From the NCBI RefSeq assembly GCF_932526225.1, contig NC_064037.1, positions 9,158,203 to 9,222,202 of the forward strand: a DNA stretch of 64,000 nt, in the 5' to 3' direction. A model generated the notes under the pieces. The model was not told the origin of the DNA. It saw nothing but the letters and a program-made list of their open reading frames with translations, and ran no database searches. This stretch comes from Nematostella vectensis (Eukaryota; Cnidaria; Anthozoa; Actiniaria; Edwardsiidae). How positions within the stretch are numbered: position 1 is the stretch's first letter; each line of letters begins with the position of its first letter. A program made the translations under genes and the position numbers. Of this stretch, positions 1-10,760 are shown in pieces.

Positions 1-374
1 GTTGCTATCACCTGCTAAGACCAGCACACCTATGAGTGATTCTATGACTAAGGATAAAATACCAAATGTGAAAATCATCCATTTCCATTTTATTTGGAAA
101 ATCTATTGCAGTATCTTTAATTGATTTTGGTAAATATAACTTTAAACTTTGTTAAGATGGCTATTTTTAAATTTCTTCAAATTCATCACAATATATCTTC
201 TTATTTTGACTGAAAATATATAACAAAGGTGTGGTTGACATGGGCTTTTTTAAAAGTCGAAGGTTGTAACGTTGTTGCATTTGGGACAGTAGGGACAGTA
301 GCTTGTCTAGTATGGTATTACTGAAATATACTTTTGCAGTTATTAGTATGCTGACTAATTGCTTTGTGTTTTAG

Positions 375-404
375 GCCCTGGAAAGAAACCAAAGAAACCT
401 AAGG
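375..404 (+). CDS. Short basic linker exon before the vWA domain
   Basis: A 30-base exon between TTTTAG and GGTAAGT. It is read as (x)PGKKPKKPK and is phase 1 on both sides. It joins in frame to the vWA exon at 893 through a split codon. It belongs to a set of Lys/Pro/Gly-rich mini-exons, with 2202-2267 and 7201-7239, that separate the large domains. No function beyond a flexible basic spacer can be inferred. Confidence 0.6.
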
Positions 405-3400
405 GTAAGTCATTGAAGATACCTAGGATGGTAACTATATTAACATGATGAATTATAGAAAGCATATAATAGAAACCTGGATAAGATTTAGGGTTCTATA
501 TCATGTCAAAGAGAAGGAGCAAACGGTTTTCGTAGGCCACGATTTTTCTTAAAAAGAATCTGTATCCAGGGTTTATACCCTGTGCTTGGCTCACAGGAAA
601 AGTCATACGTGCGCAGTTAGACGCGCAGCTGTTGATATAGGCCTTTTAAAGGGAAGCAGGGCCGTAGCAGGGGGTGGGGCTCTGGGGGCACGACCCCCCC
701 CCCAATATTTTAAAAAATTATAAGAAAATGACCAGTGAGGGCGTGGCCTGTGCCCCCATTGTTTTCTTAATGTTTGTATTGCCCCCCCCCCCCCCTCCCC
801 CCACACACACACACACACACACAATAATTCGAGGCCTACGGCTATGGGAAATTACTGTCATTGACCATGTTTATTTTTCTGTTTACTTACAGTGTGTCGT
901 CGAAACGTGGATGTCAGCTTCGTGGTTGATTCCTCAAGTCGCACCACCTCGTCTGCTTTTAATCGCATTACGACGTTCATCACTCGCATCTCCTCCGTTC
1001 TGTCACGTCCATCACGCATGAGTGTCGTTTCCATCCAAGGCAGGCGCCCCGTCACGATCTGTAGACTCAGACGTAATGGTCACCGATTGCGTCGTATTGT
1101 AAGATCTCGACTTCGCCTCCGCTATGCCAAGGTTGTCCGAGCAGCACCCGCCCTATATAGAGTTAGAAAGCTTTTCAATAAAAGCAGCCGTAAAACTAAA
1201 GTTGTGGTATTCCTTGGAACGCGAAAGTACCGTGAGAGTTTTGCACGACCCGCACTTCTCCTGAAGAGGAGAGGAATTAACATGATCACGATTGGCGTCA
1301 ACAATTATAACTCCCGCCAGCTCCGCATGCTTGCTACGTCCAAGAAAAATTTCATCGGAACAAGTAGTAGGACTTTGAAAAGACTGGTGCGACTTGTGAA
1401 GAGAAAGATTTGCAGAGGTAAAGTCGATATTTTAGTGACACACAGCGGAGGTTGAAGGAGGCTCTAAAAAAAGCTCTAGATAAAACTAATTACTTGGGCA
1501 AAATTACGATCAACGTTTTTCTCCTTACTTACATATTCCATTTTCATGTCCTCATTTTTATTTTTACACAAATAAATTTCTCCAAACCATACAACACAAT
1601 TTTGTTCTCTCCAATTTTGATTTGTTATGCATATTTTTGTTGAGGAGAAAAACGATTTGGCTTGTTTTAAAGGAAAATTTTGTGTGAAAGTTATTAAAAT
1701 AACTTTTGCTAGTAAATATTCACGAGAATTTGAGAACCCCTTCATCCTTCGTACAGCTCTCAACAACTTTGGCCTTCCCCTTCCCACACTGTTGTTTGTT
1801 AACCGGTTTTCTTGGTGGTGTTTGTCTTTCCTTTCTTCCGTGTAGTAGCTTTGCGCATGCGCTGTTAACTAGTGCCCTCGCAATTTTCCATTCGGCTTAC
1901 AACGCTTAGTAGGGGGCGGATCTAAGGGTGGGCCGAGCGGGCCCCACCCCCCTATTGGCAGATATTTGGCTTAGATATAACAACAAATATAAGGAAATCA
2001 ACGGGAGAACGATGAACCGGCCCTCGTTTTCTTGAAACCCTTGCTTTGGCCCCCCTTATTGGACCTCCTGGATTCGCCCCTGTGCTTTGCCTAAATCTCA
2101 GATAAAATAGCTCACGATGAAATGCCCCATCTTCAGCCACATTTAGACTTTAGCTGGAAGAATAGAGAATTTCGTTGTAACATTCTCATTATGTGATACA
2201 GCACCCGCCAAGATGCCCACCAAACGTCCTGGCAAGCGACCTCAACGTCCCGGGAAAAACACTGGTGGTAAGGAAAATAATACCTTCCTCCCTTGTGATA
2301 AAATTCTAGTAGGGTTATACTCATTCTTTGCCTTAAAGAAAGGAATGAGTTGTTAGAATTGCTTTCGTTTAACAGGATTACTCGGCCGTGTGGTTTGACA
2401 AAAGGAATGCGTTGTTAGAATTGCTCTCGTGAACTAGGGATATGCTCGGTATGTCTTTGCAAAAATAATGATTTGTTAGAATTGCTCTCGTTTGACAGGA
2501 TTACTCGGTATTGTTTAACAAATGAAATGAGTTGTTAGCATTGAACTCGTGAAGTAGGGCTATTCTCGGTGTGCCTTGAAAAAAAGGATTGCGTTGTTGG
2601 AATTTCTCTCGTGAACTAGGGCTATGATTGGTATGCCTTGCAAAAGAAACTAGTTGTTGGAATTGCGCTCGTGAACTATGCCTTTGTTCGGTATGTCTTG
2701 ATACAAGGAATGTGTTGTTAGAATTGCTCTCTCAACATAGTCTCGGTGGCTTATTGTTTCCCCTGTCATCAGGTGGTTGGAGTGTGTTAGAACAGTACAA
2801 TTATGCACGTTGCTGTCGTCTCTGAAGCCATTTTATCATCGTGTCTTACCCTTTGTCTTGTGCTTTTATCAAGGTCGCAAACCTTCCAGAGTTTATCTAA
2901 TACGTAAACAGCGGATCATGATCATCAGGCGAGAACTCAGGATCCTGATCAAGCGTCTTCGCGACCGCAGACGCCGACAGAATGAACGTCTGCGTAAACG
3001 CCTTGACAGACAACGAAAGCGATACAAACGCGAAATGCGCATTCGTTATCTGCGCTACATTCGCCGCATCCGCATTCTCAGTCGACAGAAGCGCGTCCGC
3101 CAGGTTAACATACTCCGCATCAGGTACAAACGCATGGTGCTACGCAACAAACGCCGACAACGCATCAGGCGTTTACGGGAGAAGAAACGTAGACAGCGCC
3201 GTGAACGCGCCTGGCGCCGCAGAATTAACAACTTGAGAAAGCATTATCGCCAGAGAATTCGCCGAATAAAGCACATGAATTACCGCCAGATTACTCGATA
3301 CATCCGCAACGAGCGCGTCCAAAGCATTGTACGTGAACGCTTGCGTATATTACGACTGCGAAGAGAACGACAGCTGAGACGCATACGAAGAATCCGTATG

Positions 3401-6400
3401 CGCCGATTGCGCGAGAAGCGCCGCCGAGAGCGCCTGAGACGCCTGCGAAAGATTAGGGAAGAAAGAAGACAAAGAGAACGTATGAAAAAGCTGCGCAGGA
3501 AGAGATTTTTAGCACGTCTGAGAAGACTAAAGCGTCTCCATAGACTGCAACAGCTCAAGATGTTGAAGATTCAGCGACAGAAAATGATTAGAGCGCAAAG
3601 ACGCCGTCAACAACAAAGGCGTATTCAAAGAGCTAGAGAGCGTAAACGTTTTGAGCGACGCTGGAGGCAAATCATCCACAAGCAGCGTAATATCTTCCGT
3701 AAAAACATCATCCGTATTCAGCGAACCAAACGATTGATCTACCTCCGTAACCTACGCCTCAGGCGTCAAATTGCTGCAATGCGCAAGAAACAGAGAGATA
3801 TTTTACGCAAACAAAAGGCAAAGCGTAGAAGGCGTATAAAGCAGTGCCTGAAAAGACTTCGCCCAATCAACGCAAGAATAAAAGCCCTGCGAAAATCCAG
3901 CAGCGCGCAAGCCCTTGTAATTCGTCGTGTCAAGTCGCAAGCAAGTCGTATTCGACGCATCAGAAACCGAGGTCGTCGTGCGCGTCGTTTGTCCTCTATT
4001 CGTCGTGCTCTATCTAGACGTGTACGAGCGCGAAGACGCATTGTTGCCTCCATCAGAAGTCTACGCCGGCGACGAACACAAATCAAGAAGCAATGCAGGC
4101 GGGCAGGAGACCGCAACTACGCACGGGAACAGCGAATTCGCAGAGAAATGCGAAGACGCGCTCGCCTAAGGCGCTTGCGGTTTATGAGAAACCTTCGCCG
4201 CATCCAACGTCGCATGCGACAACTTGCGGCCAGAAACCGTCGTTTGAAAAAATCCTTGAAACGCAGTGAGAAGCACAAACAGGGATTGTCTCGCGCAGCC
4301 CGCCTCCGCTTGATCAGGGAACGTAAGGCATTCCTACGCAGACTTCGACAACAACGACTCGCCTGGCTTAAGCGTCAACGTCAGTTGATCAACCGTCAGA
4401 AGCGCTTGGTAAAACTGCGTGAGGCGCGTGAACGCGCACGAGTTGCACGACGAAAACGTCAGTTGGCTAACCTCAGACGCCAAATCACGAGATTGACGCG
4501 CTTATTGGCACAAAACAAGCAATCAATGAAGACGTACATTCGGCGCATTTCAATCTACCGCAGGAATTTGACGCGTATCATCAAGATCAAGAGCCAGCAG
4601 CCGCGCGTTAAGGTGATCAGGCGTACCATGCGCAAACTGCGCATCACGGTAAGGAAGTACAGGATCACCGTCAACCGCTTAACGAGACAACTCCGCAATT
4701 TGCGCAACCGCGTGAGACGAACCGTTAGAATCATCATGTGGAAACAACGCAGCCGCGCAAAACGTGATTTGCGACGCTTGGCCCGAAAGCTGAAGAACCT
4801 GAGGCGCAGTGTTAGGATCTACCGCCGTCGCTACATCCGCCTCATCAAGCGTTTGAAGAATAAGCTGAGGAGGTTGGGTCGATCCAGGCCACGCAGACGC
4901 GTAGTCATTATCAAAAAAATCAACGTCTACAAGCATTACATTAAGAGGTATGTTAATACAAGTAAAACGCAAGAAAAACGTCTGACGCGACTCCTGATAA
5001 ATGCGCGCAACCGCCTCCGTCGGGTGATCCGTCAGCAAAAGGCACGAGACCGTGCAAGACGACTACGCGAACGAAGGCGCCGATTGGCGCGTGAGCGTGA
5101 AAGACGCTTGCGCGAGAAGCGCCTTCGTGAACAGCGTAAACGACGCAACCAGTCGTATCATCGCGTTGTTCGTAACCTCAACTACCAGCTTATCAGACAG
5201 AGGCGAAACCTGCGAAACCTGATGAAAAGGCAGCGAAACAAGAACAGCCGCATCTTTAAGAAGCGTGTCCGTGTGTTGAAGATCTACATCAAGCGCATGC
5301 GTACCAGCATCACCCGAATGAGGAATATCCACAGACGACAGCTCACCAGAATCAGGAAACGATTTGCCAGGGAACGTAGAAAGCGCCAGAAGGCCCGTGC
5401 GCGTGCCCGCCGAATCAGACAGAGACGCCAAGCCCGTGAAAGGCGCATCTACAACGATCTCAAGCGAAAACGGCTGCGACATATTCGCCTACTGCGTCAA
5501 AAACTTAGGAAGGCTGCGCTTAGATTCCAGCGGTACAAGGTGAAGCGCGGTAAATGCAAAGACCGAAAGCTCCTGAGAAAGATCAGGCTCCTCAAGCAGC
5601 AGGGACGACAACGTGCTCTCGCACACGCCAGAAGACTTCTGAGGATTCAAAGACTGAGGAAACTTCGACAGCAACGAGTAAGACGACAACAGATGAAACT
5701 CCTAAGACTTATTAAGCTTCAGAAACGCAATTATCGCTTGTACAAGAAACGAATGCAGTTGAAGCGACGTGCCGAGAGGCTGAGGCGCCTGCGGCAAAGA
5801 CAAGCGGCGGCCCGTAAACGACGAGCAAGAGCAAGAGCTAGGGCAAGACGTGAGCGACTAATGATCTTGAAAATGAAGAAGATTCACAGCCGTCACATGA
5901 CAATCCTAAGGAATAAAATGCTGCGACGACGTCGACTCGTCCTGCTTCGTCTCAGACAAGCGATGAGAAGAAGAACAAAAGCACAGAGAAACGCGGCACA
6001 GAAAAGATACCGTCAGACTCTCAAGCGCTTGAGACTCCTGCGAAAGAGAATGGACCGTGAAAGGCGACGATACATCTTGAAGCAACAACGTTTGGACGCG
6101 ATACGTAAGCGACGACGACAACGCGAGAGACTCTTGCGCCGCCGAAGAGACCGACAGAGGCGTCTGCGACAAAGGAGAAGGATGCGGCGTTTGAGGAAGA
6201 TTATTGATAACCTTCGCAAACGTGAGATCCGCAGGAAGGTCATCCTCCGACGCAGAATCAACAGATTGAATAAACGCATGAGGATCTACATCAACCGCAT
6301 GAGGCGCAAGCACGGCAAGGCTCGTCGCCAATACAACATAAGGGTGAGAATACTTCGCCGCCAAATTACTATCCTTCGAAAGAATAAGACCGCTAAACGC

Positions 6401-9400
6401 TTGAGGCAACGTCTAGATAAAGTGATGAATCACGTGCGCCGCCTGAAAAACCGCCTTGCGCGTCAGAGACGAGAGCGTCTTCGCCGGAAGCGATTGAACC
6501 GCAAGCGACGCCAGGCGCTGATCCGCAAGCACCTTGCGCGTCTCAGGGACCTACGAAGCAGACAAAAGCGCGCACTTCGCATACGACTCGCCAAGCTGCG
6601 ACGGCAGCGTATCTTAATGCGCCGCAAAATGCGTCAGGAAATCGCCAAGGCTCGCGCCAATGCTAACCGCCGACTTATCATCCGCCTACGGATTTACCGC
6701 CAGAAGATGAGACGTATTGCCAAGCGACGCCGTGCTCGCTTGTTGCGCCTTCAGCGCCTCAGAAGATTGCGAATCAAACGTGCAAGAACCGCTGCTAAGG
6801 AGAGGCTGAACCGCTTGAAGCTAAGACGTTTGAAGGCGAAATGCAGACGAAGTGCTCGTGTTTTACGTCGTTTGAAGATTCGTGCACAACGGCCATGTAA
6901 GCTTATCCGCGCAGTACAGCGCCGCATCAACCACCTTCGCAAGCTTCGCCTTAGTTTGACGCGAATGATCACAAGCAAACGTGTAGTTCTTGTAAGCGCG
7001 AGAAGGCCAGATAGGGTGATTCGTTCAGGAAGGGTCCGAGGTTGGTATATTTTGTAAACTCTTAATCATTTTTATCAGTTTTCTTTATTTATTGTATATC
7101 TCTAAATTTTCAATTTTATTTTCCACATAAAACAGTAACAACTTGATAATAATGCATTCGTGAATGTTTGTATTGATCTTTATAAATTTTGTGTTCCCAG
7201 GAAAGAAACGTGGACACATTAACCGCCCACAGAAAAAGAGTATGTATCCTCCTTTCAGATTTCGTTTAAATACAAAGCAACGAGAAATATAGATGTCCCT
7301 ATTTCGAGTAATGTAGCACTGGGGGCCGGGTGTATGAAAGTGCAACGAGTATGCAAATGTGTAGTTCCAGAAAATATCCCCGTTAACAGTAACTGTTAAA
7401 GAAAAAGGGAATTCCCCCCCCCCCTCCTCCCTTCTGGAAATTCCTGGGTTTTTTTAAAAAAAAAAACTCTATATAACGGTCTCTATGGTGATCGCCAAAA
7501 CAGAGGTTAGCCTTTAGGGTTTTTTGCTACTTACGTTTTGTTGCTGTTTTGTTTTTATGACGTCCCAGTTCAGTTTCTCGTGTTTTATGGTTAAAAAACT
7601 CCATTAAACTGTCACTTGGCGAAGTCCCGATCGTGATCGCTTAACAGAGGTTCGCCTTTAACTATTTTTTCTTATGTTCTATCGCTGGCTTATTGTTATA
7701 GACGTCCCAGCTCTGTTTTCCGGCGCGGATTACTACTGGTCGTTTGACAAGGCTGACAACTCTGAGACAAAGGACTTGATTCACGGACACGTCGCTAAAC
7801 TTGATGACGGCGCCGTGGTTCAACCGAGCACAGAGAGAGACGCGGTAGCACAGACGAACAAGAATGGCAAGCGCGGGTGGATTAACCTTGGGGATTTTGA
7901 CGGTAAGTGCCACAAGTTGCTTATAGCTTATGCTTTAACCATTGCGGCGATATGAAAGCTCAAAAGCTTTGTTTTCCACTATTTTGAATTTGATATACAT
8001 ACCATACCATACTAAACTAGAAAGCAGAAATACAGAGTTGGCTACGGTTCTAGTAGATTGAAAAAAGTGAATGGTTTACTTACAAGCGTCTGCTTGTCTC
8101 ACTCTTTCACTTTTGTAACACGAAAAATCTTCCGAACAAGCCGCGGAAACCATATATCTTCCCACCATTTTGAAGACAAATGCACAGAGCCTCGCTTTCA
8201 TGTCTAATTTCGGCACCAGCCTGTGCGCGCCAAGCGATAGCGGGAATGGGCTTTTGCCTTAACTAGCAGATTTATTCTGCTATGACCTGTCATGGGTCAT
8301 AATTCTTCATGTATTTTCCTTTGGCGCAAGTGTCACTTTATAATGCCTCCGCCTTATGGGTAGACCAGCCCCCCCCCCCCCCCCCATCCCCGCTCAAAAA
8401 CCTGGCTACGGGCCTGCCTAGGCAATTATTGTATTTAAAGATTGAAGATATTTTTTCGTCAATTCAGGTAAATGCTTCAGCGACCCGTCTACCTGTGAGC
8501 ACAAAGGTATGACCGTTATGGGGTGGTTCAAGCTTGATAAGAGCGAAGTGTCCAAACCAAGCGAGTACATCATGTCTACCGGAGGTCAGACCACCAAGGC
8601 TCGCGGATTCGCCCTTCTCAGGATCGCCAAGAAGTACATCCTCATCCTTAGCACCAAGCACAGGTACGCAATCCTATTGGCTAATTCATAGTCACGTGAT
8701 GTCATCGGTATATCTCATTGGATAATACATAGTCGTGTGATGTCCTCGGTACATCTCATTGGATAATACATAGTCATGAGATGTCCTCGGTACATCTTAT
8801 TGGATAATACATAGTCATGTGATGTCCTTGGTACATCTTATTGGATAATACATAGTCATGAGATGTCCTCGGTACATCTTATTGGATAATCCTTGGTGAC
8901 GTGATGTCCTCAGTACCATAAGTACGTGATATCTTAGAATAGTCGTCAACGGTACCAAGCCATGGGTGCACCTTCCTTACTGGCTGAGACATGCTAACGT
9001 GATATGAATTGTTCTCGGTACCTTGCACACTTTGGATAATTCATGATCACGTGATATCTAAGCTTGGCCGCCCTCGTTACCAAGCATATCTACGCTTTTC
9101 CTATTGGCTAACCCATGGTCATTCAGGGTGTCAATTCTGGTCGCGTGAAAAGTGCTTGATTGCTCCAATTGTAATATCCAGCCTCGTCGTTAACCACAAA
9201 CAAATCTCTCCCAGGCAATGGAAGCTCGCTTTGAATGATCTTCCCAATGAATGGTTCAACCTGGCCTTCACCTGGGAAGACAAGAAGCAGCTAAAACTGT
9301 TCGTCAACGGTGAACTGAAAGCCAAGACAACGGCAACGAAGGTGTCACGCCCCAGTGATAGCTTCACCAACTTCTACATCGGACGGCCCAACAACTCCGA

Positions 9401-9824
9401 GCTGAGCAAGCACAGAATGGCACTAGCCCTGGATGACCTTGCTTTGTGGGAGAAGGCGCTGACCAAGGACCAGATCAGAGAAATCGTTGATAAAGGCAAG
9501 TTGTAAGCTTGGTATGTTTGAATTGGGAGGTGTACTTCATGGATAATATTATTTCAGAGGGGGACTTGCACGGCGGAAAGCTCTTTACATTGAGCGGGTG
9601 GATTGGATTAAAAATAGCGTACTTTCAGGTTTTCTTCTTCGAAAAAAACTTGGAAACGGCATTGGGTAAGCCTACTAGATCTTCTGTATATACCTCAAAT
9701 TAAAGGCAGTTGGTTGAAGACAGAGTTGCTTGGTTATCGATGAGAGATGGCTCGTTAACTGACTGGTTCTTTATTATTTTCTACAGGTGATGAGACCGAA
9801 GAGCAAGATGAAACTGTAAACTAA
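375..9824 (+). CDS. Secreted-type vWA / giant Arg-rich rod / LamG-like protein gene, 5'-partial
   Basis: Multi-exon gene whose start lies left of the window. Exons supported by splice sites and reading-frame continuity: 375-404, 893-1417, 2202-2267, 2874-7040, 7201-7239, 7702-7902, 8468-8663, 9182-9495 and 9787-9824 (stop TAA 9822-9824). All internal introns are phase 1 except the one after 8663 (phase 2), so the exons between 375 and 7902 are symmetric 1-1 modules, a hallmark of shuffled extracellular proteins. Domain order: short basic linker, vWA, linker, Arg-rich rod of about 1,389 residues, linker, LamG/ConA-like lectin domain, acidic tail. The intron after 9495 uses a GC donor (AG|GCAAGT). 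The layout resembles FACIT-like matrix proteins with the collagen rod replaced by a basic helical one. That analogy and an extracellular location are inferences, since the signal peptide is not in the window. Further tiny exons may exist in the introns, especially 1418-2201. Confidence 0.75.
893..1417 (+). CDS. Basic, MIDAS-degenerate von Willebrand factor A domain exon
   Basis: The exon starts after TTACTTACAG and ends at CAGAG|GTAAAG, phase 1 at both ends, about 174 codons. The fold signature is visible: the opening strand VDVSFVVDSSS, a central strand KVVVFLGT and the late strand INMITIGV, with Cys near both ends (CRRN at the start, KRKICRG at the end). The metal-ion-dependent adhesion site is degenerate: the usual DxSxS reads DSSSR, the threonine loop is RAAPAL, and the usual TDG after the central strand reads LGTR. 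Acidic residues are almost absent and Arg/Lys replace them through most helices, so this domain has the same charge bias as the rod that follows. Such a domain would probably not bind ligand through a metal; it could serve as a structural cap or a polyanion-binding module (inference). Confidence 0.75.
1418..2201 (+). other. Intron with a MITE-like insertion
   Basis: Intron between the vWA exon and the linker exon. I see no coding segment in 1418-1900. A 170-bp repeat with inverted ends occupies 1912-2082 and is listed separately. A very small linker exon could be hidden here, because other exons of this gene are 30-66 bases. Confidence 0.5.
1912..2082. mobile_element. MITE-like repeat, copy 1 (GGGGCGGATC ends)
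   Basis: About 170 bp starting GGGGGCGGATC and ending GATTCGCCCCTG, so the ends are inverted. A diverged, shorter copy lies at 10761-10907 and shares the internal stretch ATAAGGAAATC and the CTTGAAGCCC/CTTGAAACCC block. No coding capacity. It is probably a non-autonomous DNA transposon; no clear target-site duplication was found. Confidence 0.6.
2202..2267 (+). CDS. Pro/Lys/Arg linker exon between vWA and the Arg-rich rod
   Basis: A 66-base phase 1-1 exon between ATACAG and GGTAAGG. It reads PAKMPTKRPGKRPQRPGKNT followed by Gly. It is a basic, proline-rich spacer that keeps the frame open from the vWA exon into the Arg-rich exon. No domain recognised. Confidence 0.6.
2330..2745. repeat. Degenerate tandem repeat of about 62 bp, about 7 copies, intronic
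   Basis: The phrase GTTGTTAGAATTGCTCTCGT recurs about every 60-63 bp (near 2348, 2410, 2474, 2532, 2594, 2654, 2714), with an alternating second half (AACTAGGGCTATGCTCGG or GACAGGATTACTCGG). It lies wholly in the intron before the giant exon. No coding or regulatory role is evident. Confidence 0.75.
2874..7040 (+). CDS. Giant arginine-rich exon (about 1,389 codons), predicted basic helical rod
   Basis: The open frame runs from 2777 to a stop at 7057. The exon proper begins after TATCAAG at 2874 and most likely ends at CGAG|GTTGGT (7040), which keeps phase 1 on both sides (4,167 bases = 1,389 codons). By eye 38-44% of residues in 50-residue samples are Arg; most of the rest is Leu, Ile, Val, Gln, Lys, Ala, Asn and Tyr, and Asp/Glu are sparse. 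Hydrophobic residues recur every 3-4 positions (LRILIKRLRD, RIYINRMRRK), which suits a long helix or coiled coil with an unusually one-sided charge. Cys is rare: two in the first third, one near the middle, and a pair close to the end (KAKCRRSA, RPCKL). Loosely similar I/V-Y-I-x-R-M segments recur, suggesting old diverged internal repeats. Arg codons are mixed (CGN and AGA), so this is not a simple DNA repeat. It is unlike RS domains (few Ser) and far longer than protamines; it is trichohyalin-like in texture but lacks the glutamates. Function unknown. The exact 3' splice choice is less certain than the frame. Confidence 0.8.
7201..7239 (+). CDS. Short basic linker exon after the rod
   Basis: A 39-base exon between TTCCCAG and A|GTATGT, phase 1-1, read as GKKRGHINRPQKK. 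It matches the style of the other linker exons and carries the frame from the rod to the LamG-like domain. Confidence 0.6.
7240..7701 (+). other. Intron, no further feature seen
   Basis: Contains short poly-C and poly-A tracts and two similar half-repeats (near 7480-7560 and 7595-7690, sharing GGTGATCGCC/CGTGATCGC, ACAGAGGTTAGCCTTTA-like and GACGTCCCAG text). The second half-repeat ends in the acceptor of the next exon. No coding segment recognised. Confidence 0.5.
7702..9495 (+). CDS. LamG/concanavalin A-like lectin domain, three exons
   Basis: Exons 7702-7902, 8468-8663 and 9182-9495. The domain opens ADYYWSFDKADNSETKDLIHG, continues GKCFSDPSTC (a disulphide-type Cys pair typical of the Laminin_G_3 family) and MTVMGWFKLDKSE, and ends with NEWFNLAFTWEDKKQLKLF, the GRPNN turn and ALDDLALWEKALTKDQI. 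These are the beta-sandwich landmarks of pentraxin/LamG-3 domains, which bind glycans or proteins at cell surfaces. Unlike the rest of the protein it has normal acidic content. The third exon was placed at 9182 (TATCCAG|C) because the earlier AG at 9126 runs into TGA in the needed frame. Roughly 230 residues in total, usual for the family. Confidence 0.8.
7903..8467 (+). other. Intron with a poly-C MITE remnant
   Basis: No coding segment seen. 8365-8420 carries a poly-C tract followed by CCTGGCTACGGGCCTG, which resembles the ends of a degenerate interspersed element; similar text occurs near 655-800 and 60045-60100. Confidence 0.4.
8683..8905. repeat. 41-bp tandem repeat, about 5-6 copies, intronic
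   Basis: The unit GGATAATACATAGTCATGAG + ATGTCCTCGGTACATCTTATT recurs every 41 bp (starts near 8720, 8761, 8802, 8843). Diverged single copies continue to about 9125. It lies between the second and third LamG exons. Confidence 0.75.
9787..9824 (+). CDS. Acidic C-terminal exon of the vWA/rod/LamG gene
   Basis: After CTACAG the frame reads GDETEEQDETVN and stops at 9822. It follows a GC-AG intron (donor at 9496). Ignoring that intron would instead give KGKL and a stop at 9506, so two C-termini are possible. The acidic tail contrasts sharply with the basic rod. A further intron is possible in the 3' UTR (GTAAAT at 9826 to TTTCAG at 9929). Confidence 0.6.
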
Positions 9825-10460
9825 GGTAAATCATCATGTGGCATCATCCCTCAACTCCCTTTATCTCCTTTCCATTCCCATGTTTTGAAGCATGCCTTTT
9901 ATTGACATGTTTTTTTTTATTATTTCAGTGTTCAGGAGGACAAACTTTCATGCAGATTGCAAGATTATTATACGAATGAAGTTTTAACACTTCTTTGTAA
10001 TTGAGAATCCAATTATAAAATGAATACGTGGAAATTTACTTAACTTAGTTCAAGTAGCTTAGATTATCAGTAGAGCTTCAGGCATAGTAGCAATTTTATT
10101 AACCCGTGAAATAGACCCCAGTACACCAACCCTTACGAAGCCCATCGGCCCTTGTTCTTCTTTTGTTTTTCCAATTATAAATACTCTATTAACACTCCTT
10201 CTTTCACGGGTTAGTGTAAACGAAAACGCTTCCTTGAAAAACGTTACCTTCCCCCCCCCCCCCCCCCCTCTAACAACTTCTGGAATAGAAAGTCCACCTT
10301 TCCATGTAACAGCTCCTTCTTTCGCCTCAATCTCGCGTTTGGAAAAAGGGTGTAGTCGGCTGTAGTAAGAAAAGTAGAAAGCTAACGGAATGAAATGTTT
10401 TACTTGGTATCGTAGTGTATGCACTCGTATGTAGAACTGAAACAATAAATAAAACTCTAT
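9825..10460 (+). other. 3' UTR and poly-A signal region
   Basis: Non-coding sequence after the stop. AATAAATAAA at about 10444-10453 is a plausible polyadenylation signal. A poly-C tract lies at about 10252-10268. The neighbouring gene on the minus strand is convergent. Confidence 0.45.
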
Positions 10461-10760
10461 GAATCAACTAAGTTGAGAGCGCGTATTTTATGTTCGCATT
10501 GCCATTAGGCACGGGGTTAAGTAGAAGTCCTGTTACATTAAGTGTGGCACGACATCGTTTACTGCAAAACGAATTTTATTATCTATATACAAAGAATCAC
10601 AAAATTTTCTGATGAATTCTATGATGGTTAAGCTAAATATTTTTATTCCTAATATGACAAATAAACAGATGCGGAAAAGCAATTTTATGAACAATCATTT
10701 ATGTTTCTTTCAAAACGTTTTAAGGCAAAAGACCAGAAACCTTTAAGCGATCTCTAAGAG

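Noticed and set aside
655-825. MITE suggested by GCAGGGCCGTAGCAGGGGG and poly-C text
   Set aside because: Likely transposon debris, but the inverted ends are obscured by homopolymers and I cannot set its limits; a (CA)n run at about 801-822 adjoins it.
674-1021. Plus-strand 115-codon frame with proline run
   Set aside because: It crosses a poly-C/(CA)n tract and reads the vWA exon in the wrong frame.
3280-6978. Several open frames of 60-167 codons antisense or out of frame within the Arg-rich exon
   Set aside because: They are shadows of Arg codon use (CGN read in other frames gives Ala/Ser/Thr/Leu-rich text) and have no splice context or family match.
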